Source: an uncultured Flavobacteriaceae bacterium (lineage in GTDB: Bacteria > Bacteroidota > Bacteroidia > Flavobacteriales > Flavobacteriaceae). Taken from it: a stretch of DNA of 64,000 nucleotides. The stretch is taken from contig CANNGA010000004.1 in the NCBI GenBank assembly GCA_947504035.1, forward strand, positions 62,001-126,000, read 5' to 3'. Made by a program: the position numbers and the translations under genes. The number at the start of each line of letters is the position of its first letter. Within the stretch, counting starts at the first letter, position 1. Of this stretch, positions 8,395-17,205 are shown piece after piece. The notes beneath the pieces were generated by a model that was given only the letters and a program-made list of their open reading frames with translations, did not search any database and was not told the DNA's origin.

Positions 8395-11340
8395 TTATGT
8401 CGCTAAACTAAACATTTCAAATAAATAGTAACGTCCTAAACTTTTGTTTCCTTTACCAAAAACAGGAATTGGTTTGGTTTCATCATTGGGATTTGAATTT
8501 ACCCATTCAGTTCCGTCACTAGATTCAATAATAATTTTCTGAAAGTATTCTCCTTGTAAACCATCAAAAAATAAAGTGTCTTCAATAAAGGGGCCTTTAA
8601 TATTATCAACCCCTAGTTTACGGGTAATACCAACAGCTGTTTGTAATTTAATCTTTCCATGCAGGCTAGTGGTTATTTCTGGGGAAAAATTCCATAATTC
8701 AAATTCAGCTTTTAATGTTTTATCTAGTTTAGCTTCGGCTTCTACTTCCAAGCCTATCAAGCCTTCCATTTGTATCAAGTCTCCTTCTTTTAATACGTTA
8801 CCTCCACCACCTTCTAGTTGATGAGCATTATCGGTTAAAGTAAATTTTTTAGTACGCGTATTGTATTTGATGGTCAAATTAAATTTAATGATTCCTTTTA
8901 CGACAGCTTTTAAATCAAATTTTTTTAAAGGAGGAGGTAATTGCTCAGGTTCAAATTTATATTCGGTTTCAATACCTAAAAAAGGATCAGCTTTGAGATT
9001 ATATTCAAAAACGGTACCTATTTGTCCATTTTTTTCTTGATGTTTATAAAAACCTGTGTTTATTGAAAGTTTGGGTGTAATGAAGTTTAAGTCATGCTTT
9101 TCTTTAAACTGATCTATTTTTTTTACAACTGTAGCTATTTTTTTAGCAGCTGGAGATACTACTTTACCTTTAGTTAGGTATATTAATAGTACATCTATTG
9201 CTAATGATGCCATGGCTACCTGAAAAATTTGATAACTCAATAGGTCTTTGTAAGGTGAGATGTCTCCATAGTTTATTTCTTCATAGCCATCATAAAATGC
9301 ATGAAATCCTATTCCTATAATTGTGCTGGATGATTCAATAAAATCGTCTACCATTTTCTCTACAGTGTCCCAACCTTCTAGTTCACTGCTTTTTGTAAGT
9401 GTTGTAATGAGAGGTTTCAGTTTAGTCTTTATCCAATCTACACCAGCACCAACGTAAGACATGTAAGTGCCATGGCCTTCTACTAAGTCTACTTTTCTGT
9501 CTAAAAAATATAAACGATCTTTTTCGTCCATATCAAAATTAAGATGGTAGCCCCATTTGACATCGGGGTGGACCCATATTTTTGGCGTTCGCACATAGCG
9601 GCAACTTTTTACCGATATATCTAGCGGTACAGGATTGAGTTGCATGGTGAGGTAGCGCGCTAAAAAGGTAGTACTATTGATAGAATTATAAGGAAAGGCA
9701 GCTTTAAATTTTAACTGCTGTTCATTAGGAGTGCCTTGTAGAGTGAAGGGCTGTACGTCTTCAAACATATTAGAGTTATATATTTTGGAGAGCACGCGAC
9801 CAAAAATATTATCACTAAACTTGGCTTTATAGTTGTAGGGGATTATGCTACTGGTATCAAAGACATTATTAATATGACTTTCTTCATTAACACAGTTAGC
9901 TACAGAAACATTTTCGTTGTCAATGTTTGTAGAAATGGTAATCTCTTTAGCATTAGCCTTATTTCCTGCAATAATATTAAAATAGGGGGTTTTATTGTCT
10001 GTTAAAGCACCAGATTCTTGTTCTTGTAGTATTACAATAGGGGCATCTTGCCCTTGTATTTGCATTTTTAGTTCGGTATACTTACACATCTCATAAGACT
10101 GCGTTACCAAAGGGAGTTGCTTTACTTTTACAACTTGTGCTACATATTCGGGTTCGTGTTCGTCTAGACTAAAGTTAGAGGTGTAGTTTACAGTAAAGGT
10201 AATTTCTCGGCTAAGGGTTTTACGTTCGTAGTGCGGCCTGCCGTCTAATGCTTTTCGTTCTAGCGGGGTTAGTGTAAGCTTTAGTTTGTATTCTTTTAAG
10301 GCATCTTTATTCCCTTTTCCTGCTTCATGGTTGCTTTTATTTGCCCACCGTATGTCTGTAACCAGTTCGTCTATAAACGCGATGTTATAGTTTAGAGAGG
10401 GGTTCTCGTTATTAAAATGTTTTTTAAGCGGGATGTATTTTAGATAAGTTTCATTATTTTCATTACGGTTCATGCTTTTGCCGTCGCAAAATATTTCTAT
10501 ATCTGCGGTATAATCTACAACATTGTGGAGGTTGAGGTGAAGGTCGATAACATCGCCATAGATAAGGGTTTGGGCTACGGCATCACAATCTTGTTTTTTA
10601 ACGCCAAGGGCATCGACTTCGCGTTCGGAACGCGTTCGTTTTTCGGCATAAAAGTTAAGAATTTCAGGTGCTCCAACAGCAATTACAAATGCGCCTTGAG
10701 ATTTAAATTCGGCTTTGTAATTAATACCTTCTATCCAAACGCCTTCGCCTTTCTTATTGGTTTTGTAAGCCAAATTACCAAAATAGACGTTGTTTTCGAG
10801 CACTCGCTTTACGGTATTGCTTAAATAGGGGTTGGTAGCGAAATAGTTTTTACCCACATAAGCGGTGTTTTCTAGTGTGCGTATGTCTGCGGTACTGGGA
10901 TCGTAATTGGGATTAGGCTTTCCATTTTTTAGGGTTGGGCCTCCATATTTGGTGCCTTCATTTAATGAATTAAGAAATTCATGTAATGCTAAGGCATTAT
11001 TTACATGTTTAAATTTTAAAAATTTGCGAGTGCCAAAATGTTTGTAGTCTTGGGCAACCCAATACACGTTTTCTCTCGTGGCTTCTTCATTACTGGCTTT
11101 TAAGACCTCTAAACTAAAATTGGCTTTTTTATCAACTTCAATTTCAAAAAAGAAATACCCGCCATGGTTAATTTTAAAAATAGCGCTATCGGTAGCTTCG
11201 GGCGATTTCTTAATGTTGGCTACAATTTGTTTTTGGTAGCTCCCTTTACTTCTTTTAACAGGAACGGCTTCTCTTTCTTTCTTGCGCGCTTCTTCCTTTT
11301 CCTTTTCGGTCTTTGGGGTGTCGTTGTTATAATGTTTCAT
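8395..11340 (-). CDS. Putative T6SS effector, 981 aa, no recognised domain
   Basis: A large cytosol-type protein without a signal peptide. It begins with a charged Lys/Glu-rich segment (residues 1-35). The N-terminal two thirds look beta-rich, with repeated Ig-like stretches. A hydrophobic helix lies at about residues 703-724 (FQVAMASLAIDVLLIYL), and the last 230 residues look like antiparallel beta strands with alternating polar and non-polar residues (for example ETEYKFEPEQ, EVEAEAKLDKTLKAEFELW). It sits 3 nt after a PAAR-like DUF4280 gene and 11 nt before a lipoprotein array. That layout (carrier, toxin, immunity) suggests a T6SS-delivered antibacterial protein, perhaps acting on membranes. 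The function is inferred; no catalytic motif is visible. Confidence 0.65.
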   Translation of the reverse strand: MKHYNNDTPKTEKEKEEARKKEREAVPVKRSKGSYQKQIVANIKKSPEATDSAIFKINHGGYFFFEIEVDKKANFSLEVLKASNEEATRENVYWVAQDYKHFGTRKFLKFKHVNNALALHEFLNSLNEGTKYGGPTLKNGKPNPNYDPSTADIRTLENTAYVGKNYFATNPYLSNTVKRVLENNVYFGNLAYKTNKKGEGVWIEGINYKAEFKSQGAFVIAVGAPEILNFYAEKRTRSEREVDALGVKKQDCDAVAQTLIYGDVIDLHLNLHNVVDYTADIEIFCDGKSMNRNENNETYLKYIPLKKHFNNENPSLNYNIAFIDELVTDIRWANKSNHEAGKGNKDALKEYKLKLTLTPLERKALDGRPHYERKTLSREITFTVNYTSNFSLDEHEPEYVAQVVKVKQLPLVTQSYEMCKYTELKMQIQGQDAPIVILQEQESGALTDNKTPYFNIIAGNKANAKEITISTNIDNENVSVANCVNEESHINNVFDTSSIIPYNYKAKFSDNIFGRVLSKIYNSNMFEDVQPFTLQGTPNEQQLKFKAAFPYNSINSTTFLARYLTMQLNPVPLDISVKSCRYVRTPKIWVHPDVKWGYHLNFDMDEKDRLYFLDRKVDLVEGHGTYMSYVGAGVDWIKTKLKPLITTLTKSSELEGWDTVEKMVDDFIESSSTIIGIGFHAFYDGYEEINYGDISPYKDLLSYQIFQVAMASLAIDVLLIYLTKGKVVSPAAKKIATVVKKIDQFKEKHDLNFITPKLSINTGFYKHQEKNGQIGTVFEYNLKADPFLGIETEYKFEPEQLPPPLKKFDLKAVVKGIIKFNLTIKYNTRTKKFTLTDNAHQLEGGGGNVLKEGDLIQMEGLIGLEVEAEAKLDKTLKAEFELWNFSPEITTSLHGKIKLQTAVGITRKLGVDNIKGPFIEDTLFFDGLQGEYFQKIIIESSDGTEWVNSNPNDETKPIPVFGKGNKSLGRYYLFEMFSLAT

Positions 11341-11343
11341 AGT

Positions 11344-11829
11344 TTAACTAATCTCAAAAATGTGTTCTGCCTCTGGTTCTGGCGGACCTTGTGGTGCGGC
11401 TAAAGGGTTTAATTGCGCATGTACTTGCGGATCGGCCTGTTGCATTTGCGCTACGCTAGGTGCTGCAACTTGCCCATGAAAGGTGATTTCTACACAGGGT
11501 GCCCCCGCTATGGCACAAATGGCTTTGCTGTCTTCGGTTAAAATTTTACCCTGATTGGTAAGGGTAACCTTATCGTAAAAACCTTGCCATTGGGTAATGG
11601 CAGGGATACAAGGCAAGTAGCCTCCTGTAGTAGGTTGTAGTTTGCATTGCCCAAATGTTTTGGCAAGGAAAGGCTGACCAATATCCATGGTGGAAGCTAT
11701 CATTTTTTGACTGCCGTTGGTTTCGTTTATGTAGGCTTTGTGTGGGCTTACAATTTCTATTTGGTCGGGTGTAAAGCCAAATTTACATTTGCATATCGCG
11801 CCTTTACATACTATAGCAACATCGCTCAT
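11344..11829 (-). CDS. DUF4280 PAAR-like T6SS spike-tip protein
   Basis: A 161-residue protein with the features of DUF4280 PAAR-like proteins: an N-terminal VCKGAICKCKFG segment, a central FGQCKLQPTTGG...CIPAITQWQ region, and a KAICAIAGAPC segment. In this family these cysteine-containing turns shape a small cone that caps VgrG and carries effectors. Its C-terminal 40 residues are a Pro/Gln/Ala-rich tail. The effector candidate follows after only 3 nt, which supports a carrier-cargo pair. The upstream 269-aa gene ends 16 nt before the start. Confidence 0.8.
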   Translation of the reverse strand: MSDVAIVCKGAICKCKFGFTPDQIEIVSPHKAYINETNGSQKMIASTMDIGQPFLAKTFGQCKLQPTTGGYLPCIPAITQWQGFYDKVTLTNQGKILTEDSKAICAIAGAPCVEITFHGQVAAPSVAQMQQADPQVHAQLNPLAAPQGPPEPEAEHIFEIS

Positions 11830-11845
11830 CTTATATCTATTTTAG

Positions 11846-12655
11846 TTAAAATATCAACCATTTGCGTTTCTTTTTTTTAGGCGTCACCTCTAGCTCTGGA
11901 GGTGTTGCTTCTATGTATTGTGGGTTATCTGTTTCTCTTTCTTTTAACCGTGTAAGGGTATAGTGTACTAAAGTTTCGTTTAGGCTATAGATGGCTTGTA
12001 TTTTACACAGAGATAGGTCTTCTTTATACAGCCAACGGCTAATGTCTAAGGTGCCATTATAGGCATCTGTACCTTTAAAACGCAGCCCCTTTAGACGTTG
12101 ATGTTTTAGGGCTGTTGTTGTGCCGAAATAAGGTTCTAAAGGCTGTGATGGGTGTGTTGGGAAATAAAATGGCGTCCCTTGTGTATTGTTAAGCGATTTA
12201 GGAAATAAAAGATGGTAAACCACATCTTTTAATAAGGTCTGTGTGGCTAAGTCTTCGGTCGCTAAATGGTCTCCTATTTGCTGTAAGTAGCTATTGGTAG
12301 CATGGCCTTTATAGCGTTCTCTTATTTTAGGAAGCCCTTCTTGCCATTTTTTACGTAAGCCTTGGTAATTGTGCAATTTTATAAATTGTCCATTTTTAGA
12401 TACAACGCATTCAATAGGGTAGAGGCATTGCATGCAGGCATCTGCAAGCTGGTCTACCATTTTTTGAGGTTCTGTACCGTTTATAAAGACTTGTTTTCGT
12501 TGTAAGGCAACTATAAACTGAGAGGCTTCGGTATAGGATAGGTATTGGCAAGAGATAATATAGGAGAGGGATACGTCTTGCGCTGTTCCATATAGGGTTT
12601 CTACGCCATAAAAGAACGTTTTTCCTAAAAAATTGTATCTGTGTTCTGTATTCAT
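11846..12655 (-). CDS. Hypothetical protein at head of second effector cassette
   Basis: A 269-residue soluble protein without a signal peptide or membrane segment. It has several aromatic-rich strands (YNFLGKTFFYGVE, PFYFPTHPSQ) and ends in a very basic tail (PKKKKRKW). I do not recognise the family. It is the first gene of the group 269 aa, DUF4280, 981 aa, lipoproteins, so it may be a chaperone or adaptor that loads the effector on the spike. This is inferred from position, as adaptor genes often sit next to PAAR and effector genes. Confidence 0.6.
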   Translation of the reverse strand: MNTEHRYNFLGKTFFYGVETLYGTAQDVSLSYIISCQYLSYTEASQFIVALQRKQVFINGTEPQKMVDQLADACMQCLYPIECVVSKNGQFIKLHNYQGLRKKWQEGLPKIRERYKGHATNSYLQQIGDHLATEDLATQTLLKDVVYHLLFPKSLNNTQGTPFYFPTHPSQPLEPYFGTTTALKHQRLKGLRFKGTDAYNGTLDISRWLYKEDLSLCKIQAIYSLNETLVHYTLTRLKERETDNPQYIEATPPELEVTPKKKKRKWLIF

Positions 12656-12968
12656 GAATGTGTTTTTAAAGTAGGTTTAAAAACAAGTGTTTTATTTTTT
12701 AATGTACTGATTTTCGTTAGCGTTAGTGCAACTAAAATAGTATAAAAATATAAAAGAATTTGTATTTTAATGTATTATTAACGCTAGGTCTTTTAAAAAT
12801 AACTCTTACAACAGTGTACTGTTCTGGTTTTAATTTTTTTTTAGAAGGCGACATGGTGTTTTTTAAGGTTAGGCCTGTTCTAGTAATGCCATGTTTTTAA
12901 AACGAAACTTAGTACAATAAATAAAGCGGTGTTTTTGAGATCGTGTCTGTTTTTTTTAGGTTAAACAC
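12656..12968. other. Gap between the two effector-immunity cassettes
   Basis: 313 bp of AT-rich sequence with no supported gene. It separates the last DUF2931-like gene from the 269-aa gene. I saw an 8-bp inverted repeat (TAGCGTTA at 12718-12725 and TAACGCTA at 12779-12786) but no clear TTG-N19-TAnnTTTG promoter. Whether the second cassette has its own promoter is open. Confidence 0.5.
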
Positions 12969-14009
12969 TTAAAATGTGCTTTTATAGAGGTCTATCTTTA
13001 CATGCTTAAGAGGGATCTGTGTGTTGCCAACTTTAAGAAATACGTCTACATCTTTTTTTGTTTTGAATTCAAAAATGAATTCGGCAGTATCTTTTTCTGG
13101 ATCTTTAATGAGTGTTTGGAAACTGTCAAACACTTCTTGTTCATTAAAATAGAATTTTGATCGTAGTCTTTTGCCATCAGTTTTCTCCCAGCTTACGATA
13201 ACAGCACTAGGGATGGTACGAGGTTTTAGTGTTGTGTTTTTAATGGCATCTTTAACTAAAAATTCAGCATTGCCATTATAGTGTTCTGTTCTTAATCGAA
13301 AGGCCTTTTTTACGATAGAACCCCGTATCACAGGTTTCCATATATAGGTTTTAGCATAAGTTTCCCATGCTTTAAACGGAATAGGTTTGTTGAGTTCTAT
13401 ATGAGGTACATCTTCTATTGCTGTATTTACATAAAGAGTTCTGTCCTGTATACCACTAGGGTTGAAATCTCTAAAATCGATATAAGTTTCTTCTCCATAG
13501 AAGGTGGCCACCTGTGTTTTGTTGCCTACACCACTTAGCCAAACCCCTAGAAGTCCCCCAGGCCCTACGCCTACAATAATTTCGGTATAGGTTCTTTTAA
13601 CGTTATGTGTAGTGGTGTCTCTAATATCTAAAAAGCCTTCCTCAAATAATTTTTCCATTTTAGCCACAGGTAATTTAAAACTACCACCGTAAAATTTGTT
13701 TTCTCTAAAAGACATCCAAGCGATATCTAATTGATGGGGGAGGGCTTTAAGTGTAGCATCTGAATAGGTTGTTCCATTACTGCCCCAACCACTTTTTAAA
13801 ATACCACCATAAGGTACAGGAACACCGTTTTTTTTACCATAATGCAGGCTGCCTCTATAAATTTCTGAAGGAAAATGCTCTGGTTGGCAGGCCGATACAT
13901 TCCAATGGAATTTTTTTGTTTTTTTTGTGCTGTTACAAGCGCTAATACATGCCAACCAGCAGATGCTAAGTAGTAAAAGGCTTGTTTTATGGATGGTCTT
14001 TTTTTGCAA
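12969..14009 (-). CDS. DUF2931-like lipoprotein, copy 5 (probable Tle1 immunity protein)
   Basis: A 346-residue lipoprotein with lipobox ISAC (Cys25). The mature part shows what I take to be DUF2931 signatures: FHWNVSACQPEHFP at the start, SLHYGKKNGVPVPYGG, GWGSNGT, the LPHQLDIAWMSFREN strand and VGVGPGGLLGVWLSG. It is one of five tandem copies after the DUF2235 lipase gene. Lipoproteins next to Tle-type lipases commonly block the lipase in the periplasm, so an immunity role is likely. Compared with copy 4 it differs mainly in a short block (DRTLYVNTAIEDVPH instead of DRDLYVSRRKAEVDP), where it matches copy 1 instead. The downstream neighbour lies 313 bp away. Confidence 0.85.
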   Translation of the reverse strand: MQKKTIHKTSLLLLSICWLACISACNSTKKTKKFHWNVSACQPEHFPSEIYRGSLHYGKKNGVPVPYGGILKSGWGSNGTTYSDATLKALPHQLDIAWMSFRENKFYGGSFKLPVAKMEKLFEEGFLDIRDTTTHNVKRTYTEIIVGVGPGGLLGVWLSGVGNKTQVATFYGEETYIDFRDFNPSGIQDRTLYVNTAIEDVPHIELNKPIPFKAWETYAKTYIWKPVIRGSIVKKAFRLRTEHYNGNAEFLVKDAIKNTTLKPRTIPSAVIVSWEKTDGKRLRSKFYFNEQEVFDSFQTLIKDPEKDTAEFIFEFKTKKDVDVFLKVGNTQIPLKHVKIDLYKSTF

Positions 14010-14033
14010 TTAAGATAAGGTTAATGGTTGCTT

Positions 14034-15074
14034 TTAAAATGTGCTTTTATAGAGGTCTATCTTTACATGCTTAAGAGGGATCTGTGTGTTGCCAACTTTA
14101 AGAAACACGTCTACATCTTTTTTTGTTTTGAATTCAAAAATGAATTCGGCAGTATCTTTTTCTGGATCTTTAATGAGTGTTTGGAAACTGTCAAACACTT
14201 CTTGTTCATTAAAATAGAATTTTGATCGTAGTCTTTTGCCATCAGTTTTCTCCCAGCTTACGATAACAGCACTAGGGATGGTACGAGGTTTTAGTGTTGT
14301 GTTTTTAATGGCATCTTTAACTAAAAATTCAGCATTGCCATTATAGTGTTCTGTTCTTAATCGAAAGGCCTTTTTTACGATAGAACCCCGTATCACAGGT
14401 TTCCATATATAGGTTTTAGCATAGGTTTCCCATGCTTTAAAAGGGATAGGTTTGTTCAGTTCAGAGGGATCTACTTCTGCTTTTCTACGAGAAACATAGA
14501 GGTCTCTGTCTAGTATTCCACTAGGGTTGAAATCTCTAAAATCGATATGAGTTTCTTCTCCATAGAAGGTAGCCACCTGTGTTTTGTTGCCTACACCACT
14601 TAGCCAAACCCCTAGCAGCCCCCCAGGCCCTACGCCTACAATAATTTCGGTATAAGTTCTTTTAACGTTATGTGTAGTGGTATCTCTAATATCTAAAAAG
14701 CCTTCCTCAAATAATTTTTCCATTTTAGCCACAGGTAATTTAAAACTACCACCATAAAATTTATTTTCTCTGTAAGACATCCAAGCGATATCTAATTGAT
14801 GGGGGAGGGCTTTAAGTGTAGCATCTGAATAGGTTGTTCCATTACTGCCCCAACCACTTTTTAAAATACCACCATAGGGTACAGGAACACCGTTTTTTTT
14901 ACCATAATGCAGGCTGCTTCTATAAATTTTTGAAGGAAAATGCTCTGGTTGGCAGGCCGATACATTCCAATGGAATTTTTTTGTTTTTTTTGTGCTGTTA
15001 CAAGCGCTAACACATGCCAACCAGCAGATGCTAAGTAGTAAAAGGCTTGTTTTATGGATGGTCTTTTTTTGCAA
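14034..15074 (-). CDS. DUF2931-like lipoprotein, copy 4 (probable Tle1 immunity protein)
   Basis: A 346-residue lipoprotein, Cys25, nearly identical to copies 3 and 5. It carries the DRDLYVSRRKAEVDP block shared with copy 3, while its C-terminal part (RLRSKFYFNEQEVFDSFQ) is shared with copy 5. It is therefore a visible recombinant of its two neighbours. The spacer to the following copy is 24 nt, as is the spacer to the preceding one. Confidence 0.85.
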   Translation of the reverse strand: MQKKTIHKTSLLLLSICWLACVSACNSTKKTKKFHWNVSACQPEHFPSKIYRSSLHYGKKNGVPVPYGGILKSGWGSNGTTYSDATLKALPHQLDIAWMSYRENKFYGGSFKLPVAKMEKLFEEGFLDIRDTTTHNVKRTYTEIIVGVGPGGLLGVWLSGVGNKTQVATFYGEETHIDFRDFNPSGILDRDLYVSRRKAEVDPSELNKPIPFKAWETYAKTYIWKPVIRGSIVKKAFRLRTEHYNGNAEFLVKDAIKNTTLKPRTIPSAVIVSWEKTDGKRLRSKFYFNEQEVFDSFQTLIKDPEKDTAEFIFEFKTKKDVDVFLKVGNTQIPLKHVKIDLYKSTF

Positions 15075-15098
15075 TTAAGACAAGGTTAACGGTTATTT

Positions 15099-16139
15099 TT
15101 AAAATGTGCTTTTATAGAGGTCTATCTTTACATGCTTAAGAGGGATCTGTGTGTTGCCAACTTTAAGAAACACGTCTACATCTTTTTTTATTTTGAATTC
15201 AAAAATGAATTCGGCAGTATCTTTTTCTGGGTCTTTAAAGCGTGTTTCGAAACTATCAAGTATTTCTTGTTCGTTAAAATAGAATTCAGACATGAGGCGT
15301 TTTCCATCAGTTTTCTCCCAATTTACGATAACAGCACTAGGGATGGTACGAGGTTTTAGTGTTGTGTTTTTAATGGCATCTTTAACTAAAAATTCAGCAT
15401 TGCCATTATAGTGTTCTGTTCTTAATCGAAAGGCCTTTTTTACGATAGAACCCCGTATCACAGGTTTCCATATATAGGTTTTAGCATAGGTTTCCCATAC
15501 TTTAAAAGGGATAGGTTTGTTCAGTTCAGAGGGATCTACTTCTGCTTTTCTACGAGAAACATAGAGGTCTCTGTCTAGTATTCCACTAGGGTTGAAATCT
15601 CTAAAATCGATATGAGTTTCTTCTCCATAGAAGGTGGCCACCTGTGTTTTGTTGCCTACACCACTTAGCCAAACCCCTAGCAGCCCCCCAGGCCCTACGC
15701 CTACAATAATTTCGGTATAAGTTCTTTTAACGTTATGTGTAGTGGTATCTCTAATATCTAAAAAGCCTTCCTCAAATAATTTTTCCATTTTAGCTACAGG
15801 TAATTTAAAACTACCACCATAAAATTTATTTTCTCTGTAAGACATCCAAGCGATATCTAATTGATGGGGGAGGGCTTTAAGTGTAGCATCTGAATAGGTT
15901 GTTCCATTACTGCCCCAACCACTTTTTAAAATACCACCATAGGGTACAGGGACACCGTTTTTTTTACCATAATGCAGGCTGCCTCTATAAATTTTTGAAG
16001 GAAAATGTTCTGGTTGGCAGGCCGATACATTCCAATTGAATTTTTTTGTTTTTCTTATGCTGTTACAAGCGCTAATACATGCCAACCAGCAGATGCTAAG
16101 TAGTAAAAGGCTTGTTTTATGGATGGTCTTTTTTTGCAA
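15099..16139 (-). CDS. DUF2931-like lipoprotein, copy 3 (probable Tle1 immunity protein)
   Basis: A 346-residue lipoprotein, Cys25, with the common leader MQKKTIHKTSLLLLS. The central block matches copy 4, whereas the C-terminal part (RLMSEFYFNEQEILDSFE) matches copy 1 (17206-18240). Minor private changes are an Arg in the post-lipobox segment (CNSIRKTKK) and ETRFKDPEKD near the end. An immunity function is inferred from the Tle1 context. Confidence 0.85.
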   Translation of the reverse strand: MQKKTIHKTSLLLLSICWLACISACNSIRKTKKFNWNVSACQPEHFPSKIYRGSLHYGKKNGVPVPYGGILKSGWGSNGTTYSDATLKALPHQLDIAWMSYRENKFYGGSFKLPVAKMEKLFEEGFLDIRDTTTHNVKRTYTEIIVGVGPGGLLGVWLSGVGNKTQVATFYGEETHIDFRDFNPSGILDRDLYVSRRKAEVDPSELNKPIPFKVWETYAKTYIWKPVIRGSIVKKAFRLRTEHYNGNAEFLVKDAIKNTTLKPRTIPSAVIVNWEKTDGKRLMSEFYFNEQEILDSFETRFKDPEKDTAEFIFEFKIKKDVDVFLKVGNTQIPLKHVKIDLYKSTF

Positions 16140-16149
16140 TTAATAAGGG

Positions 16150-17181
16150 TTAAAGCGCACTTTTATAGGTTTCTAATGTTATATTTTCTAATTGTTTTTG
16201 TGTGTTTCCAACTTTTAAAAATACGTCTACATCTTTTGTGGCATTAAAGTTGAAAACTAAGGTTGCTGTATCTTTCTCAGAGTCTACAATAAGTGTTTTA
16301 AAGCTTTCAAAGATTTCTTTTTCATCGATATAAAAATTCGATTTCAATCTAAAACCATCTTGTCTTTCCCAATTAATAGAAATATATTTAGGAATGGTTC
16401 TAGGTTTAAAATCCATTTTTAAAATATCTGACTTAAATAAGAATTCTTGATTACCATTATAATACTTAGAATTTAAAAGAAAAACATCTTTTACAATGTT
16501 GCCTTTAATACTAGGTTGCCAAGTAAAGGTCTTGGCGTAGGTCTCCCATAAGCCAAATGGGATAGGTTTTTCGCGTTCTATAGCATCCACTTCTCTAACA
16601 CGATTGGATACATATAACTCTCTGTCTGTGATACCATTGGGAACTAGTCGTTCAAAATCAATTTCTGTTTCTTCAGCATAAAAACCAGCAATTTGTATAG
16701 AATTGTTATAGCCATTAAGCCAAATACCTACATAGCCTCCTGGAGCCACTCCTACGACAATTTCTGTATAATTTCTTTTTATTTCTTTTTTTGTTAAGGC
16801 ATCTATACTTATAAATCCTTGTTCAAGCAACTGTTCCATTTTGGCTTTGGGGAGCTCAAAGCTACCGCCATAATATTTATTTTCTCTAAATGACATATAG
16901 GAAATGTCTAGTCGATGAGGAACTTCTTTAAGGCTTCTACTAGCGTAAGCTGTTCCTGATCTTCCCCAACCATAGCTAATAGTTTTGCCTGAAGGTACTG
17001 AAGTTCCATTTTTTTTACCATAATGAAGGCTACCAAAGTAAATTCTAGCAGGAAAATGTAATGGTGCACAATCTGTTGCAGTCCATTCAAATGTTTTAGA
17101 CAGTTTACCCGAAGAACAGCTTAATAGCCAGCAGATGCTAAGTAGTAAAAGGCTTGTTTTATGGATGGTCTTTTTTTGCAA
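16150..17181 (-). CDS. DUF2931-like lipoprotein, copy 2 (divergent body, shared leader)
   Basis: A 343-residue lipoprotein. The first 19 residues (MQKKTIHKTSLLLLSICWL) are identical to copies 3-5, but the lipobox is LLSC (Cys22) and the mature part is clearly diverged throughout (FEWTATDCAPLHFPARIYFG, GVAPGGYVGIWLNGY). The family pattern is kept, including YGGSF, DVFLKVGNTQ and the KSxF/L end. It probably has a different binding specificity from the other four copies. The spacer to the next copy is 10 nt instead of 24. Confidence 0.85.
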   Translation of the reverse strand: MQKKTIHKTSLLLLSICWLLSCSSGKLSKTFEWTATDCAPLHFPARIYFGSLHYGKKNGTSVPSGKTISYGWGRSGTAYASRSLKEVPHRLDISYMSFRENKYYGGSFELPKAKMEQLLEQGFISIDALTKKEIKRNYTEIVVGVAPGGYVGIWLNGYNNSIQIAGFYAEETEIDFERLVPNGITDRELYVSNRVREVDAIEREKPIPFGLWETYAKTFTWQPSIKGNIVKDVFLLNSKYYNGNQEFLFKSDILKMDFKPRTIPKYISINWERQDGFRLKSNFYIDEKEIFESFKTLIVDSEKDTATLVFNFNATKDVDVFLKVGNTQKQLENITLETYKSAL

Positions 17182-17205
17182 TTAAGATAAGGTTAATGGA
17201 TGCTT

